A stretch of 64,000 nt of DNA, from contig NZ_BPIM01000001.1 of the NCBI RefSeq assembly GCF_026004115.1, forward strand, positions 1,426,001-1,490,000. Direction: 5' to 3'. This document shows, in pieces, positions 57,831-64,000 of the stretch (position 1 is the first letter of the stretch; each line of letters begins with the position of its first letter). The notes under the pieces were generated by a model. That model ran no database searches. It was not told the DNA's origin and saw nothing but the letters and a program-made list of their open reading frames with translations. The position numbers and the translations under genes were made by a program. The DNA is from Meiothermus sp. GTDB taxonomy: Bacteria > Deinococcota > Deinococci > Deinococcales > Thermaceae.

Positions 57831-57859
57831 TTGACATGCAGGGAGTGCCTGGTTATACT
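57831..57859 (+). promoter_or_regulatory. Promoter of the liv/ligase operon
   Basis: TTGACA, 17-bp spacer, TATACT, a near-consensus housekeeping promoter. Start expected near 57866, leader about 95 nt. Confidence 0.9.
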
Positions 57860-57869
57860 CAGCCCCAAC

Positions 57870-57883
57870 CAAACGCTCGTTTG
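57870..57883. promoter_or_regulatory. TetR-type (PaaR-like) operator
   Basis: CAAACG-CT-CGTTTG, a perfect 6-2-6 palindrome placed at about +5 to +18. From memory it fits the CNAACGNNCGTTNG consensus reported for the phenylacetyl-CoA-responsive repressor PaaR of Thermus thermophilus. Position just behind the start site suits simple repression. Confidence 0.65.
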
Positions 57884-57960
57884 TTCGTATCTAGGACTGA
57901 CGCAAGCAACGACATTGCTTTTCAGATAAGCTTGAGACAGACCATAGCTAAGGAGGGCCG

Positions 57961-58728
57961 GTGCAGCTTAGGGTAGAGAATGTGACGCTCAACTTTGGTG
58001 GCGTGAATGCGCTCAGTGGGGTTTCCCTCGAGGTCGCCCAGGGCGAGCTGGTAGCGGTAATTGGCCCCAACGGGGCGGGCAAGACCAGCCTTCTGAACTG
58101 CATATCGGGCTTCTATCACCCCAGTACGGGCCGCATCACCTTTGAGGGGCACGACCTGACCCACGCTTCCCCCCACCAGGTCACCCAGTACGGCATTGCC
58201 CGGGCCTTCCAGAACATCGAACTTTTCACCGGCATGTCGGTGCTGGAAAACCTCTTGATGGCCCGCCACACCTTTGGGCATTACAACCTGCTGGACAACA
58301 TCCTGATTTATGGCCGGGCCATGCGGGTGGGGGTGGAGAACCGCCGCTTCTGCGAGGAGATTATCGACTTCATGGAACTCGAGCCCTACCGCAAAGCCCT
58401 GGTTGGCGATCTGCCCTACGGGGTACGCAAACGGGTCGAGGTCGCCCGGGCGCTGGCCCTCTCGCCCAAGCTGCTGCTCCTCGATGAGCCCATGGCCGGC
58501 ATGACCCTGGAAGAAAAAGAAGACATGGTGCGCTTCATCCTGGACATCCGGGCCGAGCGGGGCACTACCATTATTCTTATCGAGCACGACCTGGGGGTAG
58601 TGATGGATATCTCCGACCGGGTCTATGTGCTCGATTTCGGCCAGGTGATTGCCTCTGGCCTCCCCGAAGAGGTTAGCCAGAACCCCAGGGTGCAGGAAGC
58701 CTATGTGGGGGTGGATCATGCGGCTTAG
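57961..58728 (+). CDS. livG: Branched-chain amino acid-type ABC transporter, ATP-binding protein LivG
   Basis: 255 aa, GTG start behind AGGAGGGCCG. Walker A VIGPNGAGKTSLLNCISGFY, Q-loop region ARAFQNIELFTGMSVLENLL, signature LPYGVRKRVEVARAL (G-V-R-K-R in place of LSGGQ, as in some LivG), Walker B LLLLDEPMAGM, H-loop IEHDLGVVMDISDRV. First gene of an operon with an AMP ligase, LivH, LivM and a binding protein. LivF is not seen and would lie beyond the window. Confidence 0.92.
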   Translation: MQLRVENVTLNFGGVNALSGVSLEVAQGELVAVIGPNGAGKTSLLNCISGFYHPSTGRITFEGHDLTHASPHQVTQYGIARAFQNIELFTGMSVLENLLMARHTFGHYNLLDNILIYGRAMRVGVENRRFCEEIIDFMELEPYRKALVGDLPYGVRKRVEVARALALSPKLLLLDEPMAGMTLEEKEDMVRFILDIRAERGTTIILIEHDLGVVMDISDRVYVLDFGQVIASGLPEEVSQNPRVQEAYVGVDHAA

Positions 58729-58730
58729 GC

Positions 58731-58804
58731 GGTCTCAGGTCTTCGGTCCAGGAAGCAAAAGTACCTCCGACCTGCAACCTGCAACCTGTGACCTGTGGCC
58801 TGTT
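58731..58804 (+). repeat. Heptanucleotide array between livG and the ligase gene
   Basis: GGTCTCA-GGTCTTC-GGTCCAG (58731-58751), then six units ACCTCCG, ACCTGCA, ACCTGCA, ACCTGTG, ACCTGTG, GCCTGTT (58763-58804). The first part is the inverted type of the second. It ends 14 bp before the ligase start. Confidence 0.8.
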
Positions 58805-58818
58805 TGGGGAGGTTGCCC

Positions 58819-60759
58819 ATGATGCCCTCCGGCTACGAACTCAAAAAATATACCCTTCCGCAAGTCCTGCGGATGCGCGCTGAACAGACACCAGGGCGGG
58901 TCGCTATCCGCAAGAAGGATTTTGGCATCTGGAACGAGATTACCTATGCCGACTACTACCGGCACGTAACCAATTTCGCTGCAGGGTTGCTCTCGCTGGG
59001 CTTTCAGCCTGGTGAACGGCTGGCGGTGATTGCCGACAACATTCCGGAGTGGCTCTACGCCGAACTGGCGGCACAGTCCTTGGGGGGTATCTCGGTAGGG
59101 GTCTATCAATCCTCGCTGCCACCCGAGATTGCTTACGTGCTGTCCTACACCGGAGCGGCCTTTGTGGTAGCCGAAGACCAGGAGCAGGTGGATAAGCTGC
59201 TGGAAATCCGTAGTGAAATTCCCAGTGTGCGTAAGGTGATCTACCAGGACCCCAGAGGCATGCGGGTCTACGCCGACGATCCCTGGATTATGGGCTTTGA
59301 GGCGGTGGAGAAACTGGGCGAGGCGTATCTCAAACAGCACCCCAGAGCTGTTGAGGAACGCATTGCTTTGGGTAAGCCCGAGGATGTGTGTCATCTTTCC
59401 CTTACTTCCGGCACTACCGGCAGACCCAAGGCGGCCATGCTGATGCACCGCAACCTGCTGCACATGGGGGTGGCCTTGCAGGAGGTAGACCCCCTCGAGC
59501 TCACCGACGACTACCTTTCCTTCCTGCCCTTTGCCTGGATTGGCGAGCAGATGATGTCGGTGGGGATGGCGCTAGCGGGCGGGTTTGCCGTCAACATGCC
59601 CGAGTCGGTGGAAACCGCCATGAGCGACCTGAAGGAAATCGGGCCCCACGTAATGTTCAGTCCTCCCCGGGTTTGGGAGGGCACCCAGAGCCAAATTTGG
59701 GTGCGTATCTCCGAGACCTATGCCTTCAACCGCTGGGTTTACCAGCAGATGCTCAAAATCGGTTACCGTGCTGCCGACTACCGCATGCATGGCAAGCCCA
59801 TGCCGCTGGGTCTGCGGCTTGCCTACTGGTTCGCCGACCAGATCATGTTCAAGCCGCTGCGCGACCAGCTTGGCTTTTTGCGGCTGCGTCGGGCCTATAC
59901 CGGGGGGGCGGCGCTGGGGCCGGATGTCTTCCGCTTCTATCACGCCATTGGGGTCAACCTCAAGCAAATCTACGGCCAGACCGAGATAATCGGAATTGCC
60001 TTTGTGCACCGCGACGGCGATGTGCGGGCCGATACGGTGGGGGTGCCGATTCCCGGTGGCGAGGTCAAAATTAGCGAACGGGGCGAAATCCTCTGTCGCT
60101 CGGATGCAGTGGTAGCGGGCTACTGGCAGAACCCCGAGGCCACCGCCGAGACCTTCGCGGATGGTTGGCTACATACGGGCGACGCCGGCTACCTGACACC
60201 CGAGGGGCACCTGGTGGTCATTGACCGTGTCTCGGATGTGATGCACACCAGCACCCAGCAGATGTTCAGTCCCCAGTTCATCGAGAACAAACTCAAGTTC
60301 AGCCCCTATATCAAAGAAGCCGTGGTGTTTGGCGATCAGAAACCCTACCTGACGGCCTTCATCAATGTAGACCCGCAAACCGTGGGCAAGTGGGCTGAGG
60401 ACAACCGGATCGCCTACACCACCTATATTGACCTCTCGCAAAAACCGCAGGTGGCCGAACTTATCCGTAGGGAGGTCAGGGCCGTCAATGATGGGCTGCC
60501 CGAGCACCTGCGGATCAAGCGCTTCGTACTCTTGTACAAGCTGCTCGATGCCGATGATGACGAGCTGACCCGCACCGGTAAGGTACGTCGCAAGTTCATT
60601 GTGCAGCGCTACCAACCTCTTGTGGATGCGCTGTATAGCCAAACCAGCAAGGTGCAGGTAGATACCGAGTTCAAATACCAGGATGGTACGGTGCAAAAGG
60701 TATCTACCGAGGTGAGTGTGTTGGAAGCCGACAGCAGCAAAGAACTGGTAGGCGCGTAG
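58819..60759 (+). CDS. AMP-forming acyl-CoA ligase within the liv operon
   Basis: 646 aa; start at the ATG at 58819 (MMPSGYELKKYTLPQVLRMR) behind GGGGAGGTTGCCC. FAA1-type long-chain ligase: P-loop LSLTSGTTGRPKAAMLMHRN, LSFLPFAWIGEQMMSVGMAL, A5 IYGQTEIIGIAF, A7 DGWLHTGDAGYLTPEGHL, and a C-terminal insertion with KVRRKF. The proteins of this branch are often next to LivGHM genes and act on aromatic or branched acids, or long-chain acids. Coupled with the PaaR-like operator, an aromatic acid such as phenylacetate is a possible substrate. Chemistry is certain, the acid is not. Confidence 0.9.
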   Translation: MMPSGYELKKYTLPQVLRMRAEQTPGRVAIRKKDFGIWNEITYADYYRHVTNFAAGLLSLGFQPGERLAVIADNIPEWLYAELAAQSLGGISVGVYQSSLPPEIAYVLSYTGAAFVVAEDQEQVDKLLEIRSEIPSVRKVIYQDPRGMRVYADDPWIMGFEAVEKLGEAYLKQHPRAVEERIALGKPEDVCHLSLTSGTTGRPKAAMLMHRNLLHMGVALQEVDPLELTDDYLSFLPFAWIGEQMMSVGMALAGGFAVNMPESVETAMSDLKEIGPHVMFSPPRVWEGTQSQIWVRISETYAFNRWVYQQMLKIGYRAADYRMHGKPMPLGLRLAYWFADQIMFKPLRDQLGFLRLRRAYTGGAALGPDVFRFYHAIGVNLKQIYGQTEIIGIAFVHRDGDVRADTVGVPIPGGEVKISERGEILCRSDAVVAGYWQNPEATAETFADGWLHTGDAGYLTPEGHLVVIDRVSDVMHTSTQQMFSPQFIENKLKFSPYIKEAVVFGDQKPYLTAFINVDPQTVGKWAEDNRIAYTTYIDLSQKPQVAELIRREVRAVNDGLPEHLRIKRFVLLYKLLDADDDELTRTGKVRRKFIVQRYQPLVDALYSQTSKVQVDTEFKYQDGTVQKVSTEVSVLEADSSKELVGA

Positions 60760-60767
60760 GAGGGGCC

Positions 60768-61676
60768 GTGATTGACTTTGTGCAGAACCTCATCTCCGGG
60801 ATTGCGGTGGGCTGTATCTATGCCCTGGCGGCCCTGGGGTTTGTGCTGGTTTATAAATCCAGCCGGGTGATCAATTTTTCCAACGGGCAGTTCATCGCCA
60901 TCGGGGCTTTTCTGGCCTATGCGCTGGCGGTATGGGCCAAGCTGCCGGTTTTGCTGGCGGCCCTGCTGGCCATGTTGCTCACAGCCGGGCTGGGCTTTCT
61001 GGTAGAACGGGTTTTCTTGCGCAGAATGGTGGGACAGCCGATCATCTCGGTAATCATGGTGACCATTGGGCTGGCCAGCGTGCTGGACGGGCTGATGTAC
61101 CTGACCCCGTTCGGCTCGGGCAACTTTACCTTTCCGCAGTTTTTGCCGCAGGGCGGCCTTAACCTGGGGGGCATCAGCATTTCGTACCCGCAGCTTTTGG
61201 CCATCGGCTTTACTGCCCTCTTTTTAGTGCTATTTGGCTGGTTTTTCCAGCGCTCGGTGCTGGGGGTTTCGATGCGGGCGGTGGCCGATGACCAGATGGC
61301 CTCCATGAGCGTGGGGGTCTCGGTACAGCGGGTGTTTGCCCTGGCCTGGGCAGTAGCGGGCCTGACCGCGGCTGCTGCAGGCATTGTGGTGGGGGCGGTC
61401 TCGGGCCTGAACCAGGACGGTCTAATAGCCATCGGGCTGGCGGTCTTCCCGGCGGTGATTCTGGGGGGGCTGGACTCTGTGCCGGGGGCGGTGGTGGGGG
61501 GGATTATCATCGGCATCCTGCAATCTTTGTCCACGGCCTACCTGGACGGGCTCTTCAGTCAGATTGGGCTGGTGGGAGGGGGTTCGCAGTATGTGATGCC
61601 TTTTGTTGTGCTCCTGGTCATGCTGTGGTTCAAGCCGCATGGGTTGTTTGGTACGGAGGAGATCGAGCGGGTATGA
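60768..61676 (+). CDS. livH: Branched-chain amino acid-type ABC permease LivH
   Basis: 302 aa, GTG start behind AGGAGGGGCC, 8 bp after the ligase stop. Eight-helix BPD_transp_2 permease: LISGIAVGCIYALAALGFVL, VINFSNGQFIAIGAFLAYAL, FQRSVLGVSMRAVADDQMAS (coupling helix) and GLAVFPAVILGGLDSVPGAV. It forms the membrane channel with LivM and is driven by LivG. The tight spacing shows that the ligase and transporter are one operon. Confidence 0.92.
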   Translation: MIDFVQNLISGIAVGCIYALAALGFVLVYKSSRVINFSNGQFIAIGAFLAYALAVWAKLPVLLAALLAMLLTAGLGFLVERVFLRRMVGQPIISVIMVTIGLASVLDGLMYLTPFGSGNFTFPQFLPQGGLNLGGISISYPQLLAIGFTALFLVLFGWFFQRSVLGVSMRAVADDQMASMSVGVSVQRVFALAWAVAGLTAAAAGIVVGAVSGLNQDGLIAIGLAVFPAVILGGLDSVPGAVVGGIIIGILQSLSTAYLDGLFSQIGLVGGGSQYVMPFVVLLVMLWFKPHGLFGTEEIERV

Positions 61677-61686
61677 GAAAGCCAGT

Positions 61687-61756
61687 AGCCAAAGGTCAAA
61701 AGCTAAAGGCCAAAAACCTTAGCGGCCTCGAGCCCTTAGCCTTCAGCTTTCAGCCT
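61687..61756 (+). repeat. Heptanucleotide array between livH and livM
   Basis: AGCCAAA-GGTCAAA-AGCTAAA-GGCCAAA (61687-61714), then a short middle and TTAGCCT-TCAGCTT-TCAGCCT (61736-61756), the reverse type. It ends 13 bp before the livM start. Confidence 0.8.
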
Positions 61757-61769
61757 AGCGGAGTCACCT

Positions 61770-62846
61770 ATGCGTAACCCTTGGGCCCAGACCGGCAACT
61801 ACCGCACCTCCTATGTGCAAGACACCACTATCTTTGCCAACTACCGCGAGATTGTCTCGGTGGTATTGCTGCTTTTGGCCCTGTGTATCCTGCCGATGTT
61901 GTTAGAGCGCTCGCAGGTGCTGGTGCTCAACTTCATCCTGATTTATGCCATTGCGGTGCTGGGGCTCAATATCACCACCGGCTACGCTGGCCTGATCAGC
62001 GTGGGGCAGGCGGCTTTTATGGGGGTGGGGGCCTACACCGTGGCCCTGAGCGCGCCCAACCTGCCCTTCTGGCTCACCATTCCCCTGGGGGGTATCACCG
62101 CGGCCATCATCGGATTCATCGTGGGGATTCCCAGCCTCCGGGTCAAGCACCTTTACCTGGCCCTGGCTACCCTTGCGTTTCAGGAGATTTTCGTCTGGGT
62201 GGTGGGGCGCAGTCCGGCGCTGGCCCAGGGGGCTGCGATTCCGGTGGAGATGCGTAACTTCCTGGGCCTCGAGATTGGCTTTCGCAACCACAACTACTTC
62301 TGGTACTACGTCATTCTGTTTGTGCTGGTGCTGATGGTAATCGCCTGGCGTAACCTGCTGCGGGGCAAATATGGTCGCGCCCTCATTGCGGTGCGTGACA
62401 ACGACCGTGCCGCCGATGCGATGGGCATGGACCCGGGTCGTACCAAACTCTTTGCATTTGCCTTGGGTGCTTTTTATGGTGGTATCGCCGGGGGGTTGTT
62501 GGCCTACATGCAGCGGGCCGTGGTGGTGGAAGAGTTTACCCTGACCCGTTCGGTGGCGCTTCTGGCCATGGCCATTGTGGGCGGTCTGGGAACCGTAGTG
62601 GGAAGCCTGCTGGGCCCGGCTTTTATCGAGTTTTTGCGGCTCTATATGGAGCGGCTGTCGGAATGGATGAAAGCCAATCCCTTCGTTCAGAGTATTACCC
62701 CAGCCGGTGTGGACGTGGCCTCAGCCTTGTTGCCCCTTTCCTTTGGCCTGGTAATTGTGCTGTTCCTGGTCTTTGAGCCAAGGGGGCTATACAACTGGTG
62801 GCGGCTCTTGCGAAGTTATTTCCGAACGTGGCCGTTCAAGTATTGA
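61770..62846 (+). CDS. livM: Branched-chain amino acid-type ABC permease LivM
   Basis: 358 aa. An N-terminal hydrophilic extension (about 1-28, QTGNYRTSYVQDTTIFANYR) precedes the permease: LNFILIYAIAVLGLNITTGY, GLISVGQAAFMGVGAYTVAL, RALIAVRDNDRAADAMGMDP (coupling helix) and VALLAMAIVGGLGTVVGSLL. Partner of LivH. Separated from livH by 93 bp that is mostly heptad array. The start ATG lies behind GCGGAGTCACCT. Confidence 0.92.
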   Translation: MRNPWAQTGNYRTSYVQDTTIFANYREIVSVVLLLLALCILPMLLERSQVLVLNFILIYAIAVLGLNITTGYAGLISVGQAAFMGVGAYTVALSAPNLPFWLTIPLGGITAAIIGFIVGIPSLRVKHLYLALATLAFQEIFVWVVGRSPALAQGAAIPVEMRNFLGLEIGFRNHNYFWYYVILFVLVLMVIAWRNLLRGKYGRALIAVRDNDRAADAMGMDPGRTKLFAFALGAFYGGIAGGLLAYMQRAVVVEEFTLTRSVALLAMAIVGGLGTVVGSLLGPAFIEFLRLYMERLSEWMKANPFVQSITPAGVDVASALLPLSFGLVIVLFLVFEPRGLYNWWRLLRSYFRTWPFKY

Positions 62847-62938
62847 GGCCGATGGCCGGTAGCTAAGAAAACCTGGGCAACATCGCGTGATGCGCGTTGC
62901 AATCAAACAGTGAAGTGTTGAGAGGAACAGGAGGAGTC

Positions 62939-64000
62939 ATGAAGCGAGCGATTATTTTAGGGATGATGGCCATGCTGGGACTGGTTATGGCCCAAGGACG
63001 CACGGTGAACCTGCTGTGGTCGGGGGCCGTGACCGGGCCTACCTCGGACGTGGGGGGGCCGTATGGGGCCGGCATCGAGGATTACTGCAAATATGCCAAC
63101 GATCAGAAGCTGATTCCGGGTGTCACCCTCAACTGCACCGTGCGCGACGACCAGTACCAGAACCCCAACACCCAGCGCATCTTCGAGGAAGCGCTGGATC
63201 GGGCCAAGCCGGCCATGTACCTGGGCTACTCCACCGGCGCCATGCTACAACTGAAGCCCCTGATTAACGAGGTCAAGATGCCTACCCTACCGGCCTCGGC
63301 GCACATCGGGCTAATTGACCCGCCCAACAATCAGTACATGTTCCTGCCGGTGAGCAGCTACTCCGAGCAGGTGGTAGCGCTGATGGAATACATCAACCGC
63401 ACCGACAAGAACGCCAAGATTGCCCTGGTGGTGAACCCCAGCCCCTTCGGGCGGGCGGTGGTGGATCATGCCCGTCGGGCTGCCCAGCGGCTCGGCCAGA
63501 GCATTGTGGATGTGCGGGAAGTGGGTGGAGGCAACCTGGACAATACCGCACTACTGCGGGCGTTGGATGCAGCAGGTGCGCAGTACATCATCCACCAGAA
63601 CGTGGCCGGGCCGGTAGCCAACATTCTAAAGGATGCCAAACGCCTGGGCCTGGACAAAAAGATTAAGCAGATGGGGGCGGTGTACACCGGTGGTGCCGAC
63701 CTAATTCGCCTGGCGGGCGATGCTGCTGAAGGCTTTTTGTGGGCGAGCAGCTACTATACCCTGGACGAGAACGCCCCCGGCATCAATTTGCAAAAACAAC
63801 TGGCTGCCAAGTACAACCGTAGCGCCGACATCCTCAACTCTACCAACTACACCGCCGGTATGCTGGCGGCGGCCATCGCGGTGGAGGCCATGAAGCGGGC
63901 CGCGCAGCGCTTCAGTGGACGTATTGACAACGAGACGGTTTATCAGGCCCTGATTGGAATGAACGGGCCCAACGCCTTCAAGCCCGGATTCGCGGTTTCT
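62939..64000 (+). CDS. ABC transporter substrate-binding protein (Liv type), 3' end beyond window
   Basis: The frame starts at the ATG at 62939 behind GAGGAGTC and is still open at 64000 (354 codons visible). Signal peptide MKRAIILGMMAMLGLVMAQG. Periplasmic-binding fold type I: LWSGAVTGPTSDVGGPYGAG, VTLNCTVRDDQYQNPNTQRI, KIALVVNPSPFGRAVVDHA, GQSIVDVREVGGGNLDNTAL and NSTNYTAGMLAAAIAVEAM. It captures the substrate outside the membrane for LivHMG. The ligand-binding pocket cannot be assigned; relatives bind aromatic or short acids as well as branched-chain amino acids. Confidence 0.93.
   Translation, partial: MKRAIILGMMAMLGLVMAQGRTVNLLWSGAVTGPTSDVGGPYGAGIEDYCKYANDQKLIPGVTLNCTVRDDQYQNPNTQRIFEEALDRAKPAMYLGYSTGAMLQLKPLINEVKMPTLPASAHIGLIDPPNNQYMFLPVSSYSEQVVALMEYINRTDKNAKIALVVNPSPFGRAVVDHARRAAQRLGQSIVDVREVGGGNLDNTALLRALDAAGAQYIIHQNVAGPVANILKDAKRLGLDKKIKQMGAVYTGGADLIRLAGDAAEGFLWASSYYTLDENAPGINLQKQLAAKYNRSADILNSTNYTAGMLAAAIAVEAMKRAAQRFSGRIDNETVYQALIGMNGPNAFKPGFAVS

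Overview
The window looks like a chromosomal segment of a Deinococcota bacterium of the Thermus/Meiothermus lineage, most probably Meiothermus. The evidence is a Thermus-type S-layer/porin protein (one SLH domain, coiled coil, large beta-barrel) behind a long structured leader, a high-GC genome with promoters of the TTGACA / TACCCT-TATACT type, a Thermus-like acyl-CoA ligase, electron-transfer flavoprotein and Liv-type operons, and the local order rpmH-rnpA-yidD-yidC-jag-prmC. Genus is an inference from protein character, not from a database search.

Layout. 0-10 kb: tail of an S1 RNA-binding protein, fabI, a DinB-like/YpfJ-peptidase pair, an OpgC-like membrane protein behind a cysteine-rich (SufR-like) regulator, two tandem DUF2892 membrane proteins, a decayed MFS gene and a large secreted ExeM-type nuclease lipoprotein. 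10-15.7 kb: etfB-etfA and an acyl-CoA dehydrogenase with a four-helix-bundle gene wedged between them, an old-yellow-enzyme homologue and a cupin. 15.8-24.0 kb: an accessory block with a BTAD/NB-ARC/TPR regulator, a lipoprotein subtilase, a lipoprotein papain-like protease with Ig/PKD repeats, a small protein and a PKD lipoprotein truncated at the right edge; the left edge carries the first codons of a destroyed nucleoside hydrolase. 24-34 kb: pfkB, lacD, tRNA-Arg, two tRNA-Ser, two MFS transporters, a DnaA-box array, a DUF72 protein and glmS. 34-42.6 kb: slpA, uvrB, a HEPN-MNT toxin-antitoxin cassette flanked by 34-bp direct repeats, ndk, a large PpiD/SurA-like foldase and tRNA-Arg. 42.8-52 kb: nfi, two MBL-fold hydrolases, an acyl-CoA ligase, an M20 peptidase, a RibD/DHFR-like protein, a HAD phosphatase, purN and purD. 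52-57.5 kb (minus strand): suhB, prmC, jag, yidC, yidD, rnpA, rpmH. 57.8-64 kb: a promoter and operator followed by livG, an AMP-forming ligase, livH, livM and a substrate-binding protein cut by the window edge.

Between the genes are several repeat systems: a dispersed MITE-like element (five copies, ATACCRGATTC termini, hairpins whose two arms change together between copies), heptanucleotide arrays directly in front of start codons (five sites), a short repeat family around the four-helix-bundle gene, and a strikingly frequent palindromic hexamer CTCGAG.

Functional themes: fatty-acid and acyl-CoA metabolism (fabI, etfAB, acyl-CoA dehydrogenase, two acyl-CoA ligases, a PaaR-like operator on the liv/ligase operon), envelope biogenesis (slpA, yidC, PpiD-like protein, glmS) and a self-contained surface-proteolysis island. 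No CRISPR array, integrase or intact transposase was found.
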